This document shows positions 22,631-29,822 of a DNA stretch of 64,000 bases, piece by piece. Position numbers and translations under genes: made by a program. The stretch is from Dehalococcoidia bacterium. Lineage in GTDB: Bacteria > Chloroflexota > Dehalococcoidia > E44-bin15. Location: the NCBI GenBank assembly GCA_041649635.1, contig JBAZMV010000002.1:124001-188000 (forward strand), read 5' to 3'. Under the pieces are notes generated by a model. The model made no database searches. It saw only the letters and a list, made by a program, of their open reading frames with translations, and was not told the DNA's origin. Numbering within the stretch: position 1 is the first letter of the stretch; each line of letters starts with the position of its first letter.

Positions 22631-24145
22631 ATGGACATGAATAGCACGAACGTCCGGGTGCGCTACGCCCCCAGCCCCACGGGGTTTCCCCACATCGGTA
22701 ATATCCGCACTGCGCTGTTCAACTGGCTGTTCGCCAGGCACAGCGGCGGTAAATTTATCGTCCGCATCGAGGATACGGACCAGACGCGCAAGGTTGATGG
22801 GGCGCTGGAGGCGATACTGGACAGCCTGAGGTGGCTGGGACTCGACTGGGACGAGGGGCCTGAGGTCGGCGGCGGTTACGGGCCGTACGTCCAGTCGGAG
22901 CGCGTTGAGCTGTATCGCAAGCACGCGCAGCAATTACTCGATAACGGCAGCGCCTACAAATGCTACTGCACGCCGGAGCGTCTTGAGCGCATGCGGGCCG
23001 AGATGTCGCAGCGCAAGGAATCGGCTCGCAGCTACGACCGCCACTGCCGCGACCTAAGCGATAAAGAGCGCGTCGAGCTGGAATCGAAAGGTGCGCCGTC
23101 GGTAATCCGTTTGAAGGTTCCGGCCGATGGGCAGACGAAGTTCCATGACCTGATACGCGGCGATATCACATTCGAAAACAGCGAGCTCGACGACCTGGTT
23201 CTACTAAAGTCGGATGGCTATCCAACCTATCATCTGGCCAACATCGTCGACGACCGTTTTATGGAGATCACGCATGTGATGCGCGCCGACGAGTGGCTTT
23301 CGTCCACGCCGCGACACGTGATTCTATACAATGCGTTCGGCTGGGAGCCGCCGCTGTATGCGCACCTGCCCATGATACTGGGCCCGGACAAGTCCAAGCT
23401 GAGCAAACGCCATGGTGCTACGGCGCTGATCGATTATTGCGATCGAGGCTATCTGCCGGAGGCCATGCTGAACTTCCTGGCGATGCTCGGGTGGGCGCTG
23501 GATGACAAGACGGAGATATTCAGCCGTGACGAGCTGATAAAGAATTTCACCATCGAGCGCATATCCAAAACCGCGGCCGTGTTCAGCCAGGACAAGCTTA
23601 TCTGGATGAACGGCGTCTACATACGCGAGTTGAGCGATGCCGATTTCGCCGAGCGCGCTCTGCCGTTCCTCGACAGGGATTTGCCCGCGTCGGTAGCCCG
23701 TCCTATCTCGAAAGATTACCTGATACAGATAGCTTCCCTGATGCGGGAGCGGGTCAAGGTCTTCGGTGGGGCGCCCGCCGTTGGCGGCACGGCTGCGGAG
23801 GAGGGGATCGCGGAGCAGGCCGGATTCTTCTTCCTCGATGAGATCGAGTACGATACGAAAATGCTGCTGGTCAAGGGGATGGATAAGCAGAAGGCGGCAT
23901 CGGCATTAAGTGCGGCGAAAGAGCGCCTGTCGGGATGCGAGTTTGAGCACGATGCGCTAGAGAGCACGCTGCGGCCGCTTGCTGATGAACTTGGGATGAA
24001 GCCCGGCGTGCTGTTTGGCCCGATACGTATAGCGGTCACGGGACGCACCGCCGCGCCTCCGCTGTTCCAGACGTTGTCGGTGCTGGGTCGAGACCGGTGC
24101 CTCAAGCGCATATCATCGGCAATCGATAAGCTGTCGAAATTTTGA
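22631..24145 (+). CDS. gltX: Glutamyl-tRNA synthetase
   Basis: A class I synthetase that charges tRNA-Glu. At 504 residues it is normal size. The HIGH-type site is in PSPTGFPHIGNIRTA (about residues 14-28), and the KMSKS-type site is KLSKRHGA (about 258). It co-exists with a true GlnRS in the window, so it may be discriminating, but that cannot be read off. There are two possible ATGs (22631 and 22637). The second fits the promoter spacing for a leaderless message. Confidence 0.95.
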   Translation: MDMNSTNVRVRYAPSPTGFPHIGNIRTALFNWLFARHSGGKFIVRIEDTDQTRKVDGALEAILDSLRWLGLDWDEGPEVGGGYGPYVQSERVELYRKHAQQLLDNGSAYKCYCTPERLERMRAEMSQRKESARSYDRHCRDLSDKERVELESKGAPSVIRLKVPADGQTKFHDLIRGDITFENSELDDLVLLKSDGYPTYHLANIVDDRFMEITHVMRADEWLSSTPRHVILYNAFGWEPPLYAHLPMILGPDKSKLSKRHGATALIDYCDRGYLPEAMLNFLAMLGWALDDKTEIFSRDELIKNFTIERISKTAAVFSQDKLIWMNGVYIRELSDADFAERALPFLDRDLPASVARPISKDYLIQIASLMRERVKVFGGAPAVGGTAAEEGIAEQAGFFFLDEIEYDTKMLLVKGMDKQKAASALSAAKERLSGCEFEHDALESTLRPLADELGMKPGVLFGPIRIAVTGRTAAPPLFQTLSVLGRDRCLKRISSAIDKLSKF

Positions 24146-24188
24146 CAGCAACCAATTACTGTTTTAAGCTATTAAAAGGGTGATACTT

Positions 24189-24395
24189 ATGGAATGTAAA
24201 TTTTGCCTGTATTATCAACCGGACGGCAGCTGCAGGATGCACGGCAAGCCTACCGCAGAGCAGCTCGTTAAGGGATGCGCTTCTTATGTGGATCAGCCGT
24301 TCGGCCTTAGCAGCGCCACCGGGTGCTGCGGCCTGGCCGGTATGCCTCTAGGCGATCAGGATGCGGCGTGTGAGGCCGATAAGCGGCAGGGATAG
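24189..24395 (+). CDS. Cys-rich miniprotein, first of a tandem pair
   Basis: 68 residues; AAAAGGGTGA lies just before the ATG. It has the spacing C3-x2-C6-x8-C15-x2-H18-x11-C30, then C46-C47-G, with the shared phrase LVKGCASYVD. The next gene has the same Cys/His pattern, so they are paralogues. The layout suggests a small zinc- or iron-sulfur-binding protein. I do not recognise a named family or function. No signal peptide is present. It lies between gltX and tRNA-Gln. Confidence 0.75.
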   Translation: MECKFCLYYQPDGSCRMHGKPTAEQLVKGCASYVDQPFGLSSATGCCGLAGMPLGDQDAACEADKRQG

Positions 24396-24409
24396 GATTG
24401 GGGTTAGTT

Positions 24410-24619
24410 ATGGGTACTTGCTATCGATGTCACTATTTCAACGATGATGAGGAGTGCATCATTCACAAGCTTAAAGATGATAAACAGCTTATTAAGGGAT
24501 GCGATTCGTTCATCGATAAGAACTTTGACCCTCAGTTTTCAGATTGCTGCGGCATATTGAACTGGCCAAGTGCTACATCCTCTGATGATACCGATACCGA
24601 GCTTTGCCAAGAGCCATAG
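24410..24619 (+). CDS. Cys-rich miniprotein, second of a tandem pair
   Basis: 69 residues with C4-x2-C7-x8-C16-x2-H19-x11-C31, then C46-C47-G, and LIKGCDSFID matching its upstream neighbour. Outside the metal-like ligands and the KGC segment the two differ a lot, so the duplication is old and the ligands are selected. Start ATG 24410; an upstream GTG in frame is less likely. Its 3' end contains the -35 of the tRNA-Gln promoter. Function unknown. Confidence 0.75.
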   Translation: MGTCYRCHYFNDDEECIIHKLKDDKQLIKGCDSFIDKNFDPQFSDCCGILNWPSATSSDDTDTELCQEP

Positions 24620-24632
24620 CTTGCGGTATAAT
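24604..24632 (+). promoter_or_regulatory. Promoter of tRNA-Gln
   Basis: TTGCCA (24604-24609), 17-nt spacer, perfect TATAAT (24627-24632). It overlaps the end of the second Cys-rich gene, with the tRNA starting 12 nt after the -10. Confidence 0.75.
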
Positions 24633-24644
24633 ATCCACGCGCGC

Positions 24645-24718
24645 TGGGGAATCGTCTAGTGGTAGGACAACAGACTCTGGATCTGTGAGCCCAGGTTCGA
24701 ATCCTGGTTCCCCAGCCA
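24645..24718 (+). tRNA. tRNA-Gln (anticodon CUG), CCA encoded
   Basis: The cloverleaf is complete. Acceptor arms are TGGGGAA and TTCCCCA with G as discriminator. The D arm contains AGTGGTAGGAC, and the anticodon stem ACAGA/TCTGT surrounds loop CTCTGGA (anticodon CTG). The T arm is CCAGG-TTCGAAT-CCTGG, and CCA is encoded at 24716-24718. It reads CAG. It is consistent with the presence of GlnRS. Confidence 0.95.
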
Positions 24719-24790
24719 ATTTGTTTGTTATCCGACTGTTTCACAACGACGCTAGTCGGTTGTTGGGCTTTGTCATATCGGAGGCTTGAA

Positions 24791-26116
24791 TTGACGGAAG
24801 AGAAGACCTCAAATAATTCAGCGGCTTCGGGGGATACGTCTGAGGAACAGCCGCAGGCGCCTTATGACTTCAAGACCAGCGAGGAAGTGCAGTTCCTCAA
24901 AGAAGTAGTCGAACGCAGCCTGCCGCCCAATACAAGATTCTTAACTACCCTTCCGTATAAGAACCTGACGGTCTTTGTCATATCTACCGATTCAAAGATG
25001 ATAATGGTGGATGACGGGTTCCTGCCGCTGGGGGTGGTGATTCTGAACGTGGGCAAACCAAAAGGTCTTTTATTGACCCGCGAGGAATATGAGGTGCCGT
25101 ATGAGTTCTCCGGCAGCGATATTTATTACAAGTACGGTATAACCGATCATTACAGGATGTCGGAGTTGAATGGGCTCAGGCTGCTCGGGGTGGGGCAGCC
25201 CTACAGGGGACCGATGCTCACGGGGCACGGGGATGCTAACAGCACTGTGCACTCCATCGAAGGGGTGCCTGTATCAGAACTGATTAATTACCTGGTGTCG
25301 ATGGTCACCAAGAGGTACGGTCTGGTGCTGCGCAAGATACTGGCAACTAGCTGCAACTCAAAGGTGGGGGATTTGGGTGAGGTCAGTATTCCGGTCTTTT
25401 ACGCGCTGGAGGACGTAAGGCCTTTCTCTTTCCTGGATAGGAGGACCAGCCAGAGAGGAAGGGGGACGGTTGATTATTTTGTAACCTGGGGCGATAAGTG
25501 GATGGCGAAATATCCGGGCCAGGAGCCGGTTCTATATGAGCCAAAACCTGAGGATATAGAGGCACATCCGCCGCTGACGAAGAAGGAGATAAAATTCCTG
25601 ATCCAAAAGGATGCCGAGGACAGGGAGAGGGCCAAGGTTGAGGAGGCGGTGAAGACCGAGGATGAGGAATCTCCAAAGATGGACAGGTCCAGGATTATAG
25701 CTGACTACCTGGCGCTGGTGAAGTCGAGTTTTGCATCGATGGGTCAGCGGGTAATGCGTAAGTCTCAGCCTGAATCTACCGAATACACTACATATGATGT
25801 GCCGGGATCGATCGACGACAGGGACGGGGTTGAGAGCACCATCTACGGGATAGACAGCGATATTGAAGGGGTGATAGCCGCGTTTTATGAAGGCGATCTG
25901 ACCGAAGAGGAATTCAAAGGCTATATGTCGGAGAAGGCGGCGGAATTGAAAGAGAAGTGGGCTCCGTTCATAGAAGCCGCAAAGGATAATGTTAAAACCA
26001 GGGTTGATGCTATCAAGATACTGGATGCCCTGCTGGCGGGCATGCCGGATACACATACAATCAGGCCGTTCAGGAGTTTATTGGAGGAGTGGAGGAGGGA
26101 GTTAAAGATAATTTAA
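24791..26116 (+). CDS. Unrecognised 441-residue cytoplasmic protein
   Basis: I do not recognise a family. Start TTG 24791 has GGAGG six nt upstream; the frame is open to 24725 without a site. The first 25 residues are polar. A compact alpha/beta region (about 30-260) has a hydrophobic strand pattern (LTVFVISTDSKMIMVDDGFLPLG type) and HGDANSTVHSIEG. A charged helical linker (about 265-320) follows, with an acidic C-terminal helical part containing DLTEEEFKGYMSEKAAELKEKW. No signal peptide, membrane segment or catalytic motif is evident. It sits alone between tRNA-Gln and repeats. Confidence 0.75.
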   Translation: MTEEKTSNNSAASGDTSEEQPQAPYDFKTSEEVQFLKEVVERSLPPNTRFLTTLPYKNLTVFVISTDSKMIMVDDGFLPLGVVILNVGKPKGLLLTREEYEVPYEFSGSDIYYKYGITDHYRMSELNGLRLLGVGQPYRGPMLTGHGDANSTVHSIEGVPVSELINYLVSMVTKRYGLVLRKILATSCNSKVGDLGEVSIPVFYALEDVRPFSFLDRRTSQRGRGTVDYFVTWGDKWMAKYPGQEPVLYEPKPEDIEAHPPLTKKEIKFLIQKDAEDRERAKVEEAVKTEDEESPKMDRSRIIADYLALVKSSFASMGQRVMRKSQPESTEYTTYDVPGSIDDRDGVESTIYGIDSDIEGVIAAFYEGDLTEEEFKGYMSEKAAELKEKWAPFIEAAKDNVKTRVDAIKILDALLAGMPDTHTIRPFRSLLEEWRRELKII

Positions 26117-26121
26117 CTCCC

Positions 26122-26152
26122 TGTCATTGCCCGACTTGATCGGGCAATCCAG
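26122..26152. repeat. Palindromic repeat family A
   Basis: Identical to the copy at 14351-14381: arms ATTGCCCGA and TCGGGCAAT, loop CTTGA. It begins 5 nt after the stop of the 441-aa gene and may serve as its 3' hairpin. Confidence 0.8.
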
Positions 26153-26163
26153 TAAGCACAGTT

Positions 26164-26250
26164 TGTCATGCTGAACGAAGTGAAGCATCTCGTCTTTCAG
26201 CGGGCAAAAAATACGAGATTCTTCAGTCACTACGTTCCTTCAGAATGACA
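26164..26250. repeat. 87-bp MITE-like element with TGTCAT...ATGACA ends
   Basis: Ends TGTCATGCTGAA and TTCAGAATGACA form imperfect inverted repeats. The inner arms ATCTCGT and ACGAGAT are also inverted. No coding content. Confidence 0.7.
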
Positions 26251-26255
26251 GCTAG

Positions 26256-26279
26256 ATCATCCTTCCGCGGAAGGATGAT
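26256..26279. repeat. 24-nt perfect palindrome
   Basis: Halves ATCATCCTTCCG and CGGAAGGATGAT. Related to 21125-21153. Confidence 0.7.
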
Positions 26280-26291
26280 GACAATCGACGT

Positions 26292-27005
26292 TTACTGCGG
26301 TTTCGGTATCCTGTGGAAGCGAATCCTGGCCAGCCCCTTTAAATCCTCGATAACGGTCTTTTTGATATTGACCGTTGTTCCGGGGTCATCGACCCACGTT
26401 ACAGGTATCTCAGCTATTTTATATCCGTTCTTCATCGCGAGTAGAAGCATCTCTGTGTCGAAGAACCATTCGTTGTTCTTAGTTAGAGGAAGTATCTTCT
26501 GCGCGCAGTCACGGCTCATTGCCTTAAATCCGCACTGGGCGTCGGATAGTGTCGTGAAGAACATGATCTTGATAAGAAGGTTGTAGCATCTCGACGTAAA
26601 CTCGCGTTTATGGCCTCGAGTTGTTTTAGCGCCGCGCTTCAATCTCGATCCGATGGCGATATCGGCGCCGTCGATTATGGCCTGAACGAGCTTAGGAAAG
26701 GCATCGAGGCCGGTAGATAAGTCGACATCCATGTAGCTCACGATGTCGGCCTTGCTGTCGAGCCATACCTTGCGCAGGGCACGGCCGCGCCCCTTCTGGT
26801 CGATGTGAAATGGAACGACATCGTTATATTGTTTCGCGAGCGACTGGGCTATCTCCCACGTCTTGTCCGTCGAGGCGTTATCGGCAATTACGATGTGCCA
26901 ATCATGTTTGAGGTTGCTGGCGAGGAAATCGCGCAGCGTGGCTACGCTGCCGGGCAGTGCAGCCTCTTCATTATAGACCGGGATGAATACGGCGACGGTG
27001 GTCAT
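26292..27005 (-). CDS. Family 2 glycosyltransferase, polyprenyl-phosphate sugar type
   Basis: A GT-A fold glycosyltransferase of 237 residues resembling dolichol/polyprenyl-phosphate mannose or glucose synthases (DPM1/ALG5-like). It begins VFIPVYNEEAALPGS. The nucleotide-sugar site shows IADNASTDKTWE, and the metal-binding DXD is in SYMDVDLSTG. The Gln-containing DAQCGFKAMSR and NEWFFDTEML are typical of this group. No C-terminal membrane helices are present, so it probably acts at the inner face of the membrane. AAGGT precedes the ATG. The sugar is not predictable. Confidence 0.88.
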   Translation of the reverse strand: MTTVAVFIPVYNEEAALPGSVATLRDFLASNLKHDWHIVIADNASTDKTWEIAQSLAKQYNDVVPFHIDQKGRGRALRKVWLDSKADIVSYMDVDLSTGLDAFPKLVQAIIDGADIAIGSRLKRGAKTTRGHKREFTSRCYNLLIKIMFFTTLSDAQCGFKAMSRDCAQKILPLTKNNEWFFDTEMLLLAMKNGYKIAEIPVTWVDDPGTTVNIKKTVIEDLKGLARIRFHRIPKPQ

Positions 27006-27014
27006 ATCTTACCT

Positions 27015-27045
27015 TGTCATTACCCGACTTGATCGGGTAATCCAG
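27015..27045. repeat. Palindromic repeat family A, compensated variant
   Basis: Arms ATTACCCGA and TCGGGTAAT with loop CTTGA. Compared with 14351 and 26122, one base pair (G-C) is changed to A-T on both arms. Confidence 0.8.
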
Positions 27046-27055
27046 CGTTGTTTCT

Positions 27056-27229
27056 GTCATTGCGAGCGTAGCGAAGCAATCTCTTTTTACGCTGTTGAAG
27101 GTGTTCTTCACCTTCAACCAAGTATTGCCCCATATTTGGCGAGGTGAAGAACACCATGCCGAGCTATACTTAAGATTGCCACGTCGTCCTTCCGCAACCA
27201 GAGTGTACGGAAGAACTCCTCGCAATGAC
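27056..27229. repeat. MITE-like element with GTCATTGCGAG ends, copy 2
   Basis: 174 bp. Left end GTCATTGCGAGCGTAGCGAAG corresponds to the right end of copy 1 reversed. The right part has GATTGCCACGTCGTCCTTCC, then CTCGCAATGAC. The middle holds an extra inverted repeat GGTGTTCTTCACCT/AGGTGAAGAACACC not present in copy 1. Confidence 0.75.
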
Positions 27230-27238
27230 GTTTAAATT

Positions 27239-28768
27239 TTAGTGCCTGAAGTGGCGCATGCCGGTGAAGACCATGGCTATATTGTACTTGTCGGCTGCTG
27301 CGATGGCCTCATTGTCTTTCTTGGAGCCGCCCGGCTCGATGATAGCGGTGATGCCCGCCTCGCCGGCGAGCTCGACGCCGTCGGGGAAAGGGAAGAAGGC
27401 GTCCGAGCCGAGCACGCTGCCTTTTGCGCGTTCGCCGGCCTTCTTTATCGCTATAGCTACGCTGTCCACGCGGCTGGGCTGACCGGCGCCCATGCCCAGC
27501 AGATGGTTGTCCTTCGTCAGCACGATGGCGTTGGATTTTACCAGCTTCACGGCGCGCCATGCGAAGATAAGATCAGCGATTTCCTGTTTCGTCGGCTCAC
27601 GCTTAGAGACGGTCTTCATTGGTATATCGTCAGCGGTGCAGTCGGTTGTCTGCACGATAAAGCCGCCGCCGCTTACGCGCCGCATCTCCAAAGCGGTAGT
27701 ATGCCTTGGCGGAATGTCCTGTATTGTGAGGATCCGCATGTTGCGTTTCGTTAGCATCTCGAGCGCTTCCTGGTCATAGCCCGGTGCGATCATGGCGTCA
27801 AAATGCGTCTTGCATATCTCTATAGCTGTGGCCTCATCGATCCTTTCATTGGAGGCGACTATGCCGCCGAAGGCCGATACCGGGTCGCCGGTGAGCGCCC
27901 TGCGATAGGCCTCGGCCAGGCGGGGGTGCGAGGCCAGGCCGCACGGGTTGGTGTGCTTGATGATCGCGATGGTTGGCTCCGAGAACTCGCAGGCCGCGCG
28001 TATGGCGCTGTCCATATCCATAATATTATTGTATGAAAGCTCCTTGCCGGAGAGCTGCACCGCGTTGGCCATTCCAGATTCGCCCTTGCCTATCACTTCT
28101 TCTTTATAGAAAGCCGCCTTCTGGTGAGGGTTCTCGCCGTAGCTCAGGTCCTGGATTTTGTGCATGGCGACTGTTATCTCGGCAGGAAATATCTCTTCTT
28201 TGGGCCTAAGGTAGGTCGATATGGCTGTGTCGTAGATCGCAGTGTGCTGGAAGGCTTTCTGCGCCAGTCGCTTTCTCTCGTCGATTCCGATGTCGCCCGC
28301 GCGCAGCTTCTCAAGTATCGGCGTGTAATCCGCCGGGTCGACCACAACGATGACGCCGGGGAAGTTCTTGGCCGATGCGCGTATCATCGTCGGCCCGCCG
28401 ATGTCTATGTTCTCCAGCGCGTCGGTCAGAGTAACTCCTTCTTTCGACACGGTCTGGACGAAGGGATACAGGTTAACGACGACCATATCGATGGGTGTGA
28501 TGTTCTTCTCTTTGAGCTGTGACATGTGGTCTTCAAGGTCGCGCCGCGCCAGTATGCCGCCGTGTACCATGGGGTGCAGGGTCTTCACACGTCCGTCCAG
28601 TATCTCGGGAAAGCCGGTGATGTCGCTGATGCCGTGCACAGGCAGACCGGCGTCGACCAATGCTTTCTTAGTGCCGCCCGTGCTGAATATCTCCACTTTC
28701 AGGTCGATAAGGCCTTTAACAAACTCGACGATACCTTTTTTATCAGATACGCTTACGATTGCGCGCAA
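27239..28768 (-). CDS. purH: Bifunctional AICAR formyltransferase / IMP cyclohydrolase
   Basis: Catalyses the last two steps of IMP synthesis. At 509 residues it is full size. The N-terminal MGS-like cyclohydrolase domain (1-140) has SVSDKKGIVEFV and FSTGGTKKAL. The C-terminal formyltransferase domain has KHTNPCGLAS, VLTKDNHLLGMGAGQPSRVD and the end FTGMRHFRH. It is last in the purF-purM-purH operon, 10 nt after purM. Confidence 0.96.
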   Translation of the reverse strand: MRAIVSVSDKKGIVEFVKGLIDLKVEIFSTGGTKKALVDAGLPVHGISDITGFPEILDGRVKTLHPMVHGGILARRDLEDHMSQLKEKNITPIDMVVVNLYPFVQTVSKEGVTLTDALENIDIGGPTMIRASAKNFPGVIVVVDPADYTPILEKLRAGDIGIDERKRLAQKAFQHTAIYDTAISTYLRPKEEIFPAEITVAMHKIQDLSYGENPHQKAAFYKEEVIGKGESGMANAVQLSGKELSYNNIMDMDSAIRAACEFSEPTIAIIKHTNPCGLASHPRLAEAYRRALTGDPVSAFGGIVASNERIDEATAIEICKTHFDAMIAPGYDQEALEMLTKRNMRILTIQDIPPRHTTALEMRRVSGGGFIVQTTDCTADDIPMKTVSKREPTKQEIADLIFAWRAVKLVKSNAIVLTKDNHLLGMGAGQPSRVDSVAIAIKKAGERAKGSVLGSDAFFPFPDGVELAGEAGITAIIEPGGSKKDNEAIAAADKYNIAMVFTGMRHFRH

Positions 28769-28778
28769 TGCCTGCCTC

Positions 28779-29819
28779 CTAGACGATTCTGGTGCGTTCT
28801 TCGTTCGATTTACGCTTTACTATCTTGCCGATGATGATGGAGCCGGGCAGCTTCTTCATCATGCTGGAGCTGTCTGCGGGGTCGCAGATAAGGATCATGC
28901 CTATGCCCATGTTGAAGACGCGGTACATCTCACCATCATCAATGTTGCCCATTTGCTGGATGAGCTGAAATAACGGCGGTACCTTCCACGCGCTTTGTTT
29001 GACGACTGCCGCTACGGATTCGGGCAAGGTGCGAGGCAAGTTGCCGGTGAAGCCGCCGCCGGTGATATGGGCCAGGCCTTTTATCTTTGGCAGCAGCGGC
29101 TTTATTTTCTTGTAATAACATCTATGCGGCTCAAGCAGGGCGTCGCCCAGGGTACAGCCCAGTTGCTGGTAGTGCCTATTGAGCCTGGACGGATCGCTGT
29201 CGGTATTGAAAACGCGTCGTACCAGCGAGTAGCCGTTGGTGTGCAGTCCGCTCGACGGCAGGCCGATGAGCACATCGCCGGATACGATAGATGCGCCGTT
29301 CTTAATTTTCGATTTCTCAATGCCTCCGACGATGAATCCGACCAGGTCGTATTCTCCAGGAGGATAAGTTCCGGGCATCTCCGCCGTCTCGCCGCCGATG
29401 AGCGCGCAGCCAACGTCCTTGCAGGCTTTTGACATACCTTTAACGATGCCGGCGACGATCGAAGGCTGCATTTTCGACATGGCTATGTAATCCTGAAAGA
29501 ATAACGGAGATGCGCCGCAGGTAAGGATATCGTTCACGCAGTGGTTCACGATATCCATGCCGATGCCTTCATGCCTCTCCAATGCGCAGGCGAGCTTTAT
29601 CTTGGTGCCGACGCCGTCAGCGCTGGAGACGAGTATCGGCTGTTTAAATCCCTTCAGTGCGAAAAGGCTGCCAAAGAACCCGATGTCGCTCACAACGTTT
29701 TTGGTGAAGGTCGTACGTGCGTGTTTACAGATGATTTCCTTTAGCCGGTCGTTGGCGTCGATATCGACGCCCGCGTCGCGGTAGGTATGATGTGATTTTT
29801 GCATGGCAGCTTTAACCAA
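28779..29819 (-). CDS. purM: Phosphoribosylformylglycinamidine cyclo-ligase
   Basis: AIR synthetase, which uses ATP to close the imidazole ring in purine synthesis. The 346 residues include YRDAGVDIDA at the N terminus, SADGVGTKIKLA, the VNDILTCGASPLFFQDYIA segment and ITGGGFTGNLPR. The start taken is TTG 29819, with AAGGGTGA just upstream at the purF end. ATG 29804 (MQKSHHTYRDAG) is the other option. The 3-nt distance to purF supports an operon. Confidence 0.95.
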   Translation of the reverse strand: MVKAAMQKSHHTYRDAGVDIDANDRLKEIICKHARTTFTKNVVSDIGFFGSLFALKGFKQPILVSSADGVGTKIKLACALERHEGIGMDIVNHCVNDILTCGASPLFFQDYIAMSKMQPSIVAGIVKGMSKACKDVGCALIGGETAEMPGTYPPGEYDLVGFIVGGIEKSKIKNGASIVSGDVLIGLPSSGLHTNGYSLVRRVFNTDSDPSRLNRHYQQLGCTLGDALLEPHRCYYKKIKPLLPKIKGLAHITGGGFTGNLPRTLPESVAAVVKQSAWKVPPLFQLIQQMGNIDDGEMYRVFNMGIGMILICDPADSSSMMKKLPGSIIIGKIVKRKSNEERTRIV

Positions 29820-29822
29820 GAA

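Noticed and set aside
14105..27238. CRISPR array
   Set aside because: Repeats are palindromic, scattered and of several families, with no regular repeat-spacer order or cas genes.
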